Below, in pieces: positions 29,620 to 38,599 of a stretch of DNA of 64,000 nucleotides. The notes beneath the pieces were generated by a model. It saw only the letters and a list, made by a program, of their open reading frames with translations, was not told the DNA's origin and did not search any database. Numbering within the stretch: position 1 is the first letter of the stretch; each line of letters begins with the position of its first letter. Position numbers and translations under genes: made by a program. The stretch covers positions 16,448-80,447 of the forward strand of contig NZ_JANIAA010000046.1 in the NCBI RefSeq assembly GCF_024505145.1, read 5' to 3'. Source of the DNA: Streptomyces rugosispiralis. GTDB lineage: Bacteria; Actinomycetota; Actinomycetes; Streptomycetales; Streptomycetaceae.

Positions 29620-31988
29620 GGTGTCTGCTCCGGTGTGCGGGGGGTCAGGGCACGGTGGACGGTCTCCGGTGTGATGGGCGTGTCGTCCAGTTCGACGCCG
29701 GTGGGCCGCAGCGCGTCGTTGACGGCGTTGAGCACGGCGGCGGGGGCCCCGATGGTGCCGCCCTCGCCGGCGCCCTTGGCTCCTGTCGCGGTGAAGGCAC
29801 ACGGGGTCTCCAGATGGTGGATCACCACCTCCGGGATCTCATGGGCGGTGGGCACCTTGTAGTCCATGAAGCTGGTGGCCGACGGCTCGCCCTGGGCGTC
29901 GTAGGTGATCTGCTCGAAGAGCGCCCCCGCGATGCCCTGCGCGATACCGCCCCGGCACTGCCCCTCCACCACCTGCGGATTGACGGCGACACCGCAGTCC
30001 TCGACGCAGAAGTAGGCGAGGATTTCCACCTGCCCGGTGTCCTCGTGCAGCTCCACCACCACCCCGTGGGTGGCGTTGGAGAAGGTGCCGTCGTTGTGGA
30101 CGTCGAAGACGGCGGTGGCGGTGAGGCCCGGGTCGATGTCCTTGGGCAGCAGATGCGACTTGAGATAGGCGATGTCGGCCAGGTGCTCGTAGCCGAGCGT
30201 GGCATCCGGGTCGTCGCGTCGGCGGACCCGGCCCCGGTCCAGTTCGGTCTCCTCCGGGGGGATGCCCCACTCGGCGGCGGCGATGGCGCGGAGCTTGTCG
30301 CCGAGCTTGCCCGCCGCCAGCCGTACGGCGCTGCCGCCGACCGCGATCGAGCGGCTGGCGAAGGTGCCCCAGCCGTAGGTGATGCGGTCGGTGTCGCCCT
30401 GGTGGAGTTTGACCTTGGCGATGTCGAGGCCGAGGGTGTCGGCGACGATCTGCGCCATGGTCGTCTCATGGCTCTGCCCGTGGCTGATGGTGCCGGTGGT
30501 GGCGGTGACCGCGCCACTGGTGTCCATGCGGACCTCGGCGAGGTCGAACCCGGGAACGACCTCCATCTTGCGCTGGGCGAAGGCGGCGGAGCCGTAGCCG
30601 GTGCGCTCGCTGAAGCAGCTGTAGCCGATCCCGATGTGCCGGCCCTCGGCCTTGGCCGCGGTCTGCCGGTCGTACCAGCCCGCCTCGCGCACCGCCCGCT
30701 CGCACAGGTCGAGGGATTCCAGATATGAGCCGGGGTCGTAGGTGATGTTGTTGACGCCGGTGTACGGGAAGTCGGTGATGACGTTGCGGCGCCTGATCTC
30801 CACCGGGTCCAGGCGCAGTTCGCGGGCGGCGCGTTCCATGAGCCGCTCCATGGCCATGACGTACTGCGGGCGGCTCACGCCCCGGTAGGGGGCGGTGGGC
30901 GCCTTGTTGGTGGTGATGGCCCGGCCGCGCACCCGGTAGGCGGGGACCTTGTAGACGCCGGGCATCTCGGCGGAGGCCATCAGCGGCTCGATACCGGCGG
31001 TGAACGGATAGCAGGAGTAGGCGCCCATGTCGCACACCACGTCCGCGTCGAGGCCGAGGATCCGGCCGTCGGCGTCGAAGGCGGCGCGTGCGGTGTAGTG
31101 CTGCTCCCGGGCGAGGAACGAGGCGGACAGGGCGTCCTTGCGGTCCTCGATCCACTTGACGGGCCGGCCGAGCCGCAGCGCGGCCGCCGCGGTGGCGATC
31201 TCCTCGCGGCCGACCACGCACTTGAGGCCGAAGCCGCCACCCATGTCCGGGACGATCACCCGCACCGCGCGCTCGTCCAGCCGCAGGCAGCGGGAGGCCA
31301 CGGTCCGCACCTGATGCGGAGTCTGGGTGCAGGTGTGCAGGACGAGCTGCTCCTCCCGGGCGTCCCACTGCGCCACCGCGCCACGCGTCTCCAGCGGCAG
31401 GGCGTTCTGCCGGCCGGTGCGCACATCGACGTGGACCACGTAGGGCGCCCGGTCGAAGATCTCGTCGATGCCCTCGGTGGCGAACAGGCCGACGTCGACC
31501 AGGGTGTTCCCGGCGGCCTCCGCGTGCACCCGCGGCGCGTCGGCGGCGAGGGCCTGTTCCTCGCAGGTGAGGGGCGGGAGGGGCGCGTACGTCACCTTGG
31601 CGGCCTCCAGGCCGTCCTCGGCGAGGTAGGGGTCGCGGGCGACGACCACGGCGAGGGGCTCGCCGACGTAGCGGACCCGGTCGCGGGCGAGGACGGGCAT
31701 GGCGGTCGGCACGAACTCCGAGAGCGGGCGGCCGAGCTGGGCGGTGATGTCACCCAGCTCCAGGTCGGCGGCGCTGAACGCGGCGACGACACCCGGGACC
31801 TGACGCACCCGCGTCAGATCGATCCCGGTGATCGTCCCGTGGGCCACCGTGCTGCGGACGAACTGCGCGTGCAGCATGCCGGGCAGCTCGATGTCGTCGA
31901 CGAAACGGCCACGTCCGGACAGCAGCCGGGGATCCTCGCGGCGCGCCACCGACCGGCCGACCAGCCGGTCGTCCCTGGCGGACGTCAT
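29616..31988 (-). CDS. Molybdopterin-binding large subunit, nicotinate dehydrogenase candidate
   Basis: A 790-residue xanthine dehydrogenase family large subunit. The N-terminal GRSVARREDPRLLSGRGRFVDDI, VPDMGGGFGLK, TNKAPTAPYRGVSRPQ, HGQSHETTMAQIVADTLG and the C-terminal GAKGAGEGGTIGAP (Glu742 as the active-site base near Mo) are all present. It has the length of CO dehydrogenase/nicotine dehydrogenase-type subunits, so the substrate must be inferred from context: the remaining nic pathway genes around it point to nicotinate 6-hydroxylation. In Pseudomonas this step uses a two-subunit NicAB with cytochrome domains; here it is a three-subunit flavoenzyme. Both neighbours overlap it by 4 nt. 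Confidence 0.88.
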   Translation of the reverse strand: MTSARDDRLVGRSVARREDPRLLSGRGRFVDDIELPGMLHAQFVRSTVAHGTITGIDLTRVRQVPGVVAAFSAADLELGDITAQLGRPLSEFVPTAMPVLARDRVRYVGEPLAVVVARDPYLAEDGLEAAKVTYAPLPPLTCEEQALAADAPRVHAEAAGNTLVDVGLFATEGIDEIFDRAPYVVHVDVRTGRQNALPLETRGAVAQWDAREEQLVLHTCTQTPHQVRTVASRCLRLDERAVRVIVPDMGGGFGLKCVVGREEIATAAAALRLGRPVKWIEDRKDALSASFLAREQHYTARAAFDADGRILGLDADVVCDMGAYSCYPFTAGIEPLMASAEMPGVYKVPAYRVRGRAITTNKAPTAPYRGVSRPQYVMAMERLMERAARELRLDPVEIRRRNVITDFPYTGVNNITYDPGSYLESLDLCERAVREAGWYDRQTAAKAEGRHIGIGYSCFSERTGYGSAAFAQRKMEVVPGFDLAEVRMDTSGAVTATTGTISHGQSHETTMAQIVADTLGLDIAKVKLHQGDTDRITYGWGTFASRSIAVGGSAVRLAAGKLGDKLRAIAAAEWGIPPEETELDRGRVRRRDDPDATLGYEHLADIAYLKSHLLPKDIDPGLTATAVFDVHNDGTFSNATHGVVVELHEDTGQVEILAYFCVEDCGVAVNPQVVEGQCRGGIAQGIAGALFEQITYDAQGEPSATSFMDYKVPTAHEIPEVVIHHLETPCAFTATGAKGAGEGGTIGAPAAVLNAVNDALRPTGVELDDTPITPETVHRALTPRTPEQTP

Positions 31989-32833
31989 CGTGACATCGCC
32001 TCCTCACAGGCTCGCTCGATCAGATTGCGGATGAGGTGCTTGCGGTAGTCGCCGCTGCCGTGTCCGTCGCTCGGCGGATCCACGGCGGCGGCCGCCGCCT
32101 CCGCGCAGTCCCGGAACGAGCCGCCGGCCGCCAGCACGGCCTCCGCCTCGGGCACGCGTACCGGCATCGCGGCGACCCCGCCCAGCGCCACCCGGCCGCC
32201 GAGGACGTCCTCGCCCTCGGTTGCCAGATCGACCGCGGCGGAGACGATGGCGAAGTCTCCGCGACGCTCGGCGAACTCGGTGAGCGCCGCATGGGGCGCG
32301 GGGCGGGGGAAGACGATCTCCACGAGGATCTCGTCGGGGTCCAGGGCGGTGGTGTAGTAGCCGAAGAAGAACTCACCGGCCGGGATGCGCCGCCGCCCGC
32401 GCGGGCCGTGGGCCATGAACTCGGCGTCGAGCAGCACGGCCAGCAGACACCACTCGGCGGTGGAGTCGGCGTGCGCGATGCTGCCGCCCACGGTGCCGCG
32501 GGTCCGGATGGGCAGATGGCCGATCCACCGCATGGCATCGCGGATGACCTCGAAACCCGCCCCGAGCCGGTCCGCGGGCGCGGTCTCCACCGTGTGATGG
32601 GTGGTGAGCGCACCGATGCGCAGCCCGCCGTCGGCCTCGACGCCCAGCTGGTCGAGTTCGCGCAGACCGGTGATGTCGACCAGGTGCCCCGGCCGGGCCA
32701 GCCGGAAGTTCATCATCGCGACCAGACTCTGGCCGCCGGCGATGACCTTGGCCTCGTCGGCCAGTTCGGCCAGGAGCGCCGTGGCGCCCTCGACGTCGCG
32801 CGCCCGGTGGTACTGGAAGGGAGCGGGCTTCAT
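31985..32833 (-). CDS. FAD-binding subunit of molybdenum hydroxylase
   Basis: A 282-residue medium subunit (CoxM/NdhF type) with the FAD-binding AKVIAGGQSLVAMMNFRLARPGHLVDI (about 30-60) and GTVGGSIAHADSTAEW (about 105-120), followed by the CO dehydrogenase flavoprotein C-terminal domain. It accepts electrons from the 2Fe-2S subunit and hands them to quinone or another acceptor. The ATG has AGGAG upstream; its stop overlaps the large subunit start by 4 nt. It lies 57 bp after the MFS gene. Its presence distinguishes this enzyme from the cytochrome-linked NicAB of Pseudomonas. Confidence 0.9.
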   Translation of the reverse strand: MKPAPFQYHRARDVEGATALLAELADEAKVIAGGQSLVAMMNFRLARPGHLVDITGLRELDQLGVEADGGLRIGALTTHHTVETAPADRLGAGFEVIRDAMRWIGHLPIRTRGTVGGSIAHADSTAEWCLLAVLLDAEFMAHGPRGRRRIPAGEFFFGYYTTALDPDEILVEIVFPRPAPHAALTEFAERRGDFAIVSAAVDLATEGEDVLGGRVALGGVAAMPVRVPEAEAVLAAGGSFRDCAEAAAAAVDPPSDGHGSGDYRKHLIRNLIERACEEAMSR

Positions 32834-32890
32834 GTTTCTCCTGTCGTTTCGAAGGCCGGTCCGGGCGGTCCGGTCGGGGCGGGCCGCCCT

Positions 32891-34294
32891 TCAGCGCACC
32901 GGCTGACCGACGGCCGGTTCCGGGGACGCGGGGGCGGGCACCGCGGTCGGGTCGTCCTCGTCGAGGTCGCGTCCCCTGGTCTCGGGCGCCGCGAACGCCG
33001 TCCAGACGACGGCCCCCAGGACGGCCACGGCCAGCACCCCGAACGTCAGCGGCAGCCCCAGCAGCGGCCACATCACCGAGCCGAACAGCATCGGGGCGAA
33101 GCCGGTGAGCGCCCGGCTGAACGAGGACGCCCAGCCGAAGCCGCTGGCCCGCAGCGTTGTCGGGTACAGCTCGGAGACGTAGGCGTACATGGCGGGGATG
33201 GTCAGCTGCATCAGGAAGCCGAAGACGCCGATGGCCACGACGGAACCCGTCGGCATGCGCATCACCAGCGCGAACACCACCAGTGCCAGCGAGGCGACCG
33301 GGGCCGAGACCCCTATGAGCCACTTCCGGCCGACCGCGTCCACCAGCATCGTGGAGGTCAGGACGCCGACGATGCCGACCGCGCTCATCAGCGTGGTGCT
33401 CATGAAGGCGGCCGTGTCGCCGAGGCCCTCCTCCTTGAGGATGGACGGCAGCCAGCTCAGGGCCGCGTAGTACACCAGCATGACGGTGGCGAAGAGCAGC
33501 CAGGCGGCGGAGGTGACGCGCGGGCTGAACTTCCAGACCGCGCGCAGCTGTTCGAGCGCGGCGCGCGGGCCGTTCCCCCCGGCCTCGTGCACCGGGGCGG
33601 GAATGACGTACGGCTCGACAGGCGCGCCCGTGCGGGCGACCAGATCGTCGATGACCTCCCGCGCCTCGGCCTCCCTGCCCTTCCTGCTGAGGTAGACGGG
33701 CGACTCGGGCACACCCCTTCGCACCCAGAACAGCAGCAGCGCCGGAACGCTCATCACGCTGAGCATCCACCGCCAGTTGCCCTCGATGGACAGCATGGCC
33801 GTCGAGACCAGACCGCACAGGGTGACGCCGATCGGCCACCAGGCGTCCAGCGCGGTCAGTACGCGGCCGCGGTACTTCGTCGGGGAGAACTCCGCCACCA
33901 GGGCGTAGTCGACGGGAACACAACCGCCCAGTCCGACACCGGCGATGAAGCGCAGGGCGAGGAAGATCCCGTAGTTCGGGGCCAGGGCACCGGCCACCGA
34001 GAACACCGCGAAGATCAGCAGGGTGACGCTGAAGGACTTCTTGCGTCCGATGCGGTCGGCGATGGCGCCCCAGGTCACCGCGCCCACGGCCATGCCCACC
34101 AGATTGGCGGTGGCCACCAGACCTCGCTGGGAGAGGGAGAGGTGGAAGTGGTCGCCCAGCAGCGGCATCAGGAAGCCGTTGAGGGCGATGTCATAGGCGT
34201 CGAAGAGGTAGCCGAGGCCGCCGATGATGAAGATCCTGCCCTGGACCCCCCATCTCCATGGGAGGTCCTGGACGATCTGGTCGCCTGTTTTCAC
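32891..34294 (-). CDS. MFS transporter, probable (hydroxy)nicotinate importer
   Basis: A 467-residue twelve-helix MFS protein of the sugar/aromatic-acid symporter group. It has DAYDIALNGFLMPLLGDHF in helix 1 (a DxYD motif typical of aromatic acid:H+ symporters), the loop motif ADRIGRKKSF, and ALRFIAGVGLGGCVPVDYALVAEFSPTKYRG. The central cytoplasmic loop is about 70 residues. Position inside the nic run makes nicotinate or 6-hydroxynicotinate the likely cargo, similar in role to NicT. The start is GTG 34294 with GGAG upstream. The 150-bp leader before it is the longest gap between the catabolic genes and is extremely G-rich on the plus strand. Confidence 0.85.
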   Translation of the reverse strand: MKTGDQIVQDLPWRWGVQGRIFIIGGLGYLFDAYDIALNGFLMPLLGDHFHLSLSQRGLVATANLVGMAVGAVTWGAIADRIGRKKSFSVTLLIFAVFSVAGALAPNYGIFLALRFIAGVGLGGCVPVDYALVAEFSPTKYRGRVLTALDAWWPIGVTLCGLVSTAMLSIEGNWRWMLSVMSVPALLLFWVRRGVPESPVYLSRKGREAEAREVIDDLVARTGAPVEPYVIPAPVHEAGGNGPRAALEQLRAVWKFSPRVTSAAWLLFATVMLVYYAALSWLPSILKEEGLGDTAAFMSTTLMSAVGIVGVLTSTMLVDAVGRKWLIGVSAPVASLALVVFALVMRMPTGSVVAIGVFGFLMQLTIPAMYAYVSELYPTTLRASGFGWASSFSRALTGFAPMLFGSVMWPLLGLPLTFGVLAVAVLGAVVWTAFAAPETRGRDLDEDDPTAVPAPASPEPAVGQPVR

Positions 34295-34388
34295 TGTCGC
34301 TCCACGGGGTGTTCGGGGATGTGCCCGCGCGGGGCGACACCGAGGTGGATGAGCGGGAAGTGGCCCGAAGGGGGCGAGTGATGAGCGG

Positions 34389-34440
34389 GATGGGGGGTGG
34401 GGAGACGGGGAGGGGTGTGAGGGGAGGGGGAGTGGAGGGT
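34389..34440. promoter_or_regulatory. G-rich tract on + strand; C-rich, G-poor leader in the nic transcript
   Basis: Between nicC and the transporter gene the plus strand has at least six runs of four or more G (for example GGGGGG, GGGG, GGGG, GGGG, GGGGG) in about 50 bp, enough for G-quadruplexes. The nic mRNA therefore carries a long C-rich segment almost without G, which is the known character of Rho loading sites. Function is inferred. Confidence 0.4.
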
Positions 34441-34444
34441 CCGG

Positions 34445-35716
34445 TCAGCGGGCGAAGCGGTAGTCGAAGGCGCCCAGGTCCGGGTCCTCGAGCGGGCTGC
34501 CGCTCCACAACCAGTGGTAGGAGACGTCGGATTCGCCGTCGAAGCCGCGCCGCAGCAGGGCGTCCCTGGCCTCCTGCTGCGGGCCGTCGGGGTAGTGGTA
34601 GAAGGTCTTGTTCTGCAGTGAGGCGTCCTGGACCATGCCGGCGTGCTTGGCTCGCCGGTCCACGTAAGCCCGCAGCGCGCCCTCGACGCCGTCGGCGGTG
34701 ATCCGGCCCAGTTCCTCGGCCAGTACGGCGGCGTCCTCCATGGCCTGGGAGGCACCCTGGGCCTGGTACGGCAGCATGGCGTGGCAGGCGTCGCCGAGGA
34801 GGGCTGTGCGGCCGTCCATCCAGACCGGGTCGCGGCGGCGGTGGTAGAGGGCGAAGGAGAGCACGTCCTCCTTGGCCTTGGACAGCATCGCCGCCGCCCG
34901 GTCGTCCCAGCCCTCGTAGGCGTTCACCAGGTCTTCCGCGGTGGCCGAGCCGGTCCATTTCTCGGCGACCTCGTCCGTGCACGGGACGCAGCCGACGACG
35001 TTGAGGTACTCGCCGCCGCGGATCATGTAGTGGACCAGGTGCCGGTCGGGGCCGTACCAGATGGTGCTCTGGAACCGGTCCATCAGGAAGCGCGTGGCCG
35101 GGTCGGCGGCGATGAGGTCGCCGGGGATGAGGGCCCGGAAGGCCATCTCGCCGGAGAACAGCAGGGTGTCCGGAAGGCCCATGAGGTCGCGGACCCGGGA
35201 CCGGATGCCGTCGGCGCCGATCAGCACATCGCCTTCGAAGCGCCGGCCGTCCTCGGTCACGGCCGCGGGGCGGCGCGGGTCGCTCCGGTCCAGTTCGCCC
35301 ACCCGGCTCGAGGTGTGCAGCGCGACCACCGGGCCGGGGCCGGCCGGCTCGACGCAGGCGTCGGTGAGGACACCGTGCAGATCGGCCCGGTGGTAGTGCC
35401 AGTACGGCGCGTTGTACTGCTGCTTGCAGTGGTCACCGAGCTGGGTCAGCCCGATGATGCTGCCGTCCTTCCACCGGCGCCGCACCTGGTCCTGGGGCTC
35501 GGTGTGGATGGCCTCCAGTTGTTTGCGCAGCCCCAGCCCGAGCAGGACTCGGCTCGCGTTGGGAGCTGTTTGGATACCCGCGCCGATCTCGCCGAACCGC
35601 GGTGCCTGCTCCAGCACGGTCACGTGGTGGCCGCGCTGCCGCAGCGACAGCGCGGCGGTCATTCCGCCGAGCCCGCCGCCGACGATGACGACGTCGAGGG
35701 ATTGGGTGGATGCCAT
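34445..35716 (-). CDS. nicC: FAD-dependent monooxygenase, probable 6-hydroxynicotinate 3-monooxygenase (NicC-like)
   Basis: A 423-residue group A flavin monooxygenase: GGGLGGMTAALSLRQRGHHVTVLEQ (FAD Rossmann motif, about 13-36), GEIGAGIQTAPNASRVLLGLGL, HYHRADLHGVL, a DG motif DVLIGADGIRSRVRDL, and the second FAD motif ALLGDACHAMLPYQAQGASQAMEDAAVLAEEL. This domain order is shared with salicylate hydroxylase and NicC. NicC converts 6-hydroxynicotinate to 2,5-dihydroxypyridine with loss of CO2. The substrate call rests on its place 31 bp downstream of nicX. ATG 35716 has GGAGAG; longer in-frame sequence upstream runs into nicX and was excluded. Confidence 0.85.
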   Translation of the reverse strand: MASTQSLDVVIVGGGLGGMTAALSLRQRGHHVTVLEQAPRFGEIGAGIQTAPNASRVLLGLGLRKQLEAIHTEPQDQVRRRWKDGSIIGLTQLGDHCKQQYNAPYWHYHRADLHGVLTDACVEPAGPGPVVALHTSSRVGELDRSDPRRPAAVTEDGRRFEGDVLIGADGIRSRVRDLMGLPDTLLFSGEMAFRALIPGDLIAADPATRFLMDRFQSTIWYGPDRHLVHYMIRGGEYLNVVGCVPCTDEVAEKWTGSATAEDLVNAYEGWDDRAAAMLSKAKEDVLSFALYHRRRDPVWMDGRTALLGDACHAMLPYQAQGASQAMEDAAVLAEELGRITADGVEGALRAYVDRRAKHAGMVQDASLQNKTFYHYPDGPQQEARDALLRRGFDGESDVSYHWLWSGSPLEDPDLGAFDYRFAR

Positions 35717-35747
35717 CTTCTCTCCAGATGCAGGTGCGGCGGCGGGA

Positions 35748-36779
35748 TCAGAAGTCGACGAGTCGGCCCGCGGTGACGACCTCCTGGCCGTCGACGGAGA
35801 CCGTGCAGCCGCGCATGGCGATGTCGACGTGCGCATACGACTCGCGCTCGAGTACGGGGTGGGGCCCGGTGGACCACAGGAAGTTCCCGGCGAACGCCCG
35901 CGCGTCCATGCCCATCAGCTCTTCCTTGCCGTACAGGGCGGTGGCGAACCAGTCGGCGGTGCGCATCAGGCCCCAGCCCATATGGGACAGGCTGCGGCCC
36001 CATTCGTCGTCCGCGTCGTCGAAGAAGGTGTTCAGCAGGTGGGCCTCGGCGCCACCGGACACCTTCTCGATGTTCCCGCCCGCGATCTCCAGTGTGACCG
36101 GCTGACGCACGTACTCCTTGAACGGCAGCAGGATGTCGCCCTCGGCGAGCACGATCCGGCCCTCGGAGAACCGCGGCCAGCACAGGACCATGGTGCTCGG
36201 CCAGTGGTCCCAGCGGCCCGGGTCGTCGGCGAAGCCCACCTGGAACTCCGGCTTGGAGCCCGGCAGTTCGATGGTCAGGTCGGTGCCCGCCTCGGAGACC
36301 ACCCGCATGACGGACGCGCTCTTCAGCAGGTTGACGCCCTTGAGCACCTCCGCCTTGTCCTCCGGCTTGGGCAGGTTGCGGATGAGTACGTCGGGGGCGT
36401 CGCACACGAAGAGGATGCGGGTGCCCGTCCGCATGATCTCCTGCTGGAGCGGGGCGTGGATGAAGCCCTCCCGCGTGAGGTCCACGACGAGGTCGGCGGC
36501 CTTGAGCAGGTCCTGGGCGGCGGTGTCGCCGAGCACCGCGCTCAGGCCGGGGCCGGCACCGGTGCGGGTGCTGTCCGAAGGCGACGGGTTGCCACCGGGG
36601 ACCGTGGCGGCGATGACATGCGCGCCGCAGGCCTTGGCCGCGCCGAAGGCGGCCGCCACATAGTCGCCGCGGCTGGTGGGCTCGGACAGGACGACGACGT
36701 GCTCATCGGGCTTGAGCTTGCACAGCTTCAGCTCCTGGGTGAACGCGTCGAGCAGGTCAACGGAGGTGAGGTCGAGCAT
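35748..36779 (-). CDS. nicX: 2,5-dihydroxypyridine 5,6-dioxygenase (NicX)
   Basis: A 343-residue protein of the NicX family, an Fe(II) ring-opening dioxygenase with an M29-aminopeptidase-like fold. The metal ligands known from P. putida NicX (two His and one Asp) correspond to His266 (SLSHMGWGLM), His317 and Asp319 (YAHVDIAM). Length and order match the family. It cleaves 2,5-dihydroxypyridine to N-formylmaleamate. It is the first gene of the minus-strand run, with AGGAG before ATG 36779 and about 570 bp of gene-free DNA upstream, so the main cluster promoter should lie there. Confidence 0.9.
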   Translation of the reverse strand: MLDLTSVDLLDAFTQELKLCKLKPDEHVVVLSEPTSRGDYVAAAFGAAKACGAHVIAATVPGGNPSPSDSTRTGAGPGLSAVLGDTAAQDLLKAADLVVDLTREGFIHAPLQQEIMRTGTRILFVCDAPDVLIRNLPKPEDKAEVLKGVNLLKSASVMRVVSEAGTDLTIELPGSKPEFQVGFADDPGRWDHWPSTMVLCWPRFSEGRIVLAEGDILLPFKEYVRQPVTLEIAGGNIEKVSGGAEAHLLNTFFDDADDEWGRSLSHMGWGLMRTADWFATALYGKEELMGMDARAFAGNFLWSTGPHPVLERESYAHVDIAMRGCTVSVDGQEVVTAGRLVDF

Positions 36780-37311
36780 GTCTCGCTCCTGGGGAAGGGG
36801 AAGGTGGCAGACGGCGACCGCGCGGTCCGGGCAGGCGTAGGGGTATAGATCCAGCCAGGTGGCCAGGCGGCTTCATGCGGAGACGTGGGTCTCACGAGTG
36901 CCGCCGACGTAATTAATCCGAACGCGTACGATCTGGGTCTGGCAAGGGGTGCGGCCAAACTTTTTTGTGATCACTCCGCCTCCCGGGGTGGTCGCGGCGG
37001 CCGGAACACGCTCGCTGACCTCGTCTTTTCCCCAGGGGTCGGCCGTCTTTCCCGGCTTCACGAAGATGAACGAGAGATGATGGCGGCTGGTGCGAAGTCT
37101 TGCGCCGAGAGTTCGTACGTGCTCGGATGGTTTCTGTTCGCATCCGGATCGCGCGCCCTGGACTGCCCCGCGATGGCTGGTTCTCGGCGGCGTGCCGCCT
37201 CCAAGGAGGGCTCCGATGGCCACCCCCGGCGCCCCTCGCGCACCGTCGTCGCGGTGTGCGGGACCCTGTCGCGTCACCGCACCCGACCGGTGCCCTCGCG
37301 GGAACGCGTGA
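36780..37311. other. Gene-free region upstream of the nic cluster
   Basis: No convincing coding region: open frames here lack ribosome sites and family similarity. The part nearest nicX should hold its promoter; an AT-rich palindromic core TAATTA lies near 36910-36918 (cgtaattaatccg) and a TATACC-like -10 near 36845 on the minus strand. The regulator's operator could not be identified with confidence. Confidence 0.35.
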
Positions 37312-37339
37312 GGGCCGCGGGGCAGGTGCTCCGCGGCCC
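37312..37339 (-). terminator. Terminator of the DinB gene
   Basis: GGGCCGCGG (37312-37320) and CCGCGGCCC (37331-37339) form a perfect 9-bp stem with a 10-nt loop, 17 bp beyond the DinB stop codon. Confidence 0.65.
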
Positions 37340-37356
37340 CGGCTGACGCGGCGTCA

Positions 37357-37872
37357 CTACTCGCCGGTGGCGCCGTCGATCCGCTCGCGGATGAGGTCGG
37401 CGTGACCGTTGTGGCGGGCGTACTCCTCGATCATGTGCAGATAGATCCAGCGCAGGTTGTAGTCCCCGCGGCCGGGACGGCTGACGACCTCGTCCAGGGA
37501 GTGCCCCGCGGCGGCCTCCTTGGCCTTGCCGATCTCCTCCCGCCAGATGGCGAAGGCGGCCTCCGGGGTGTCCTCGTCGGTGAGGTGGAACTCCCCGTCC
37601 GGGTCCTCGTCGCTGTACCAGATCGGCGCTATGTCCTGCCGGGCGAGCACCCGCCGGAACCAGCTCCGCTCGACCTCGGCCATATGCCGTACGAGGCCGA
37701 GCAGGGTCAGCCCGGACGGCGGCGCCGACGCCTCGCGCAACCGCTTGTCGTCCAGCCCCTCGCATTTGAGGGCGAGGGTCGCGCGGTGGAAGTCCAGCCA
37801 CCCCTCCAGGCTGGTGCGTTCATCGGCGGTCCGGGGCGGATCGGGGCGTTCTGTGGTTGTCATGGCGGTCAT
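37357..37872 (-). CDS. DinB family protein (DUF664 type)
   Basis: A 171-residue four-helix-bundle protein of the DinB/YfiT superfamily. The metal-binding histidines are seen in LVRHMAEVERSWF and YLHMIEEYARHNGHADLIRERIDG. In actinomycetes such proteins may be mycothiol-dependent transferases, but this DUF664-type has no proven reaction. ATG 37872 or ATG 37863 are both possible starts. It lies 31 bp downstream of the TetR gene on the same strand, so co-transcription with it is likely. A perfect hairpin terminator follows. Confidence 0.85.
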   Translation of the reverse strand: MTAMTTTERPDPPRTADERTSLEGWLDFHRATLALKCEGLDDKRLREASAPPSGLTLLGLVRHMAEVERSWFRRVLARQDIAPIWYSDEDPDGEFHLTDEDTPEAAFAIWREEIGKAKEAAAGHSLDEVVSRPGRGDYNLRWIYLHMIEEYARHNGHADLIRERIDGATGE

Positions 37873-37903
37873 GATGCGGCGCCGCCGGACGGACCGCCAC
37901 GCG

Positions 37904-38569
37904 TTATTCGTGCAGCATTCCGCGCAGCAGTTCCTCGAAGCCGGTGCGCAGCGCCGCGCGGCCGGGGACGGCGTCGTGGTCGGCGCCCGCGGCGCAGCTG
38001 AACATCAGCCCCTCGCACCAGGCGACCAGCGACCGCGCGTGCCGCCGGGGCTCGGTGGAGCCCAGCGCCGTCATCATCGCCTCCAGCGGCTCCCGGAAGC
38101 CGCGTCCCGTGGCGTCGTAGAACTCCCGCAGCTCGGGGCGGCGGGTCGCCTCCAGCGCGAGTTCGTAGCGGGCGATCAGCAGATCCCGCTGAGTGGTGAG
38201 CGAGCGGTGCAGGGCGAGTGTGAGCGCGTCGGCCAGTTCCGCGACCGGATCGGCCTCGTCCGGTGCCGCGCCCGCGGGGCGCGGCATCTCGTCGGGCGCC
38301 AGTACCTCCGCCTCCCGCTGGGCCAGCCGCCGGACCGCCGCCTTGAGCAGGGCGGCGCGGGTCCGGGCGTGGTTGGAGGTCGAGCCGAGCGGCAGCCCGG
38401 CCGCCTCGTCCACCGCGCGGTGCGTCAGCCCCCGCATGCCGCGCTCGGCCAGCAGCGCCAGCGCGGTGTCGGCGATCAGCTCGGCGCGCGAGGTGCCGGA
38501 CGCGGCGGCGGGCGAGGTGCCGGCCGCGGCGGCGCCGGAAGCGGAGGCGGCGGTTCGATCAGCGGTCAT
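37904..38569 (-). CDS. TetR family transcriptional regulator
   Basis: A 221-residue TetR repressor. The N-terminal helix-turn-helix is SRAELIADTALALLAERGMRGLTHRAVDEAAGLPLGSTSNHARTRAALLKAAVRRLAQRE (about 25-85), followed by an all-helical ligand domain. The first 24 residues are Ala/Gly-rich and probably unstructured. It is divergent from an FAD monooxygenase gene. Two copies of the operator ACTAC-N4-GTAGT lie in the 86-bp interval, so it probably represses both genes and releases on binding the oxygenase substrate or a related aromatic. The DinB gene is downstream. Confidence 0.88.
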   Translation of the reverse strand: MTADRTAASASGAAAAGTSPAAASGTSRAELIADTALALLAERGMRGLTHRAVDEAAGLPLGSTSNHARTRAALLKAAVRRLAQREAEVLAPDEMPRPAGAAPDEADPVAELADALTLALHRSLTTQRDLLIARYELALEATRRPELREFYDATGRGFREPLEAMMTALGSTEPRRHARSLVAWCEGLMFSCAAGADHDAVPGRAALRTGFEELLRGMLHE

Positions 38570-38599
38570 GGGGCCAACCTAAGCCCATCCGCCACTCGC

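Noticed and set aside
32036..34381. Plus-strand open frame of 781 codons across the FAD subunit and transporter genes
   Set aside because: It spans two real genes and their gap in antisense, with low-complexity composition.
36885..37346. Open frame of 153 codons upstream of the nic cluster
   Set aside because: No ribosome site, no recognisable motif, and codon positions do not show the strong third-position GC bias expected here.
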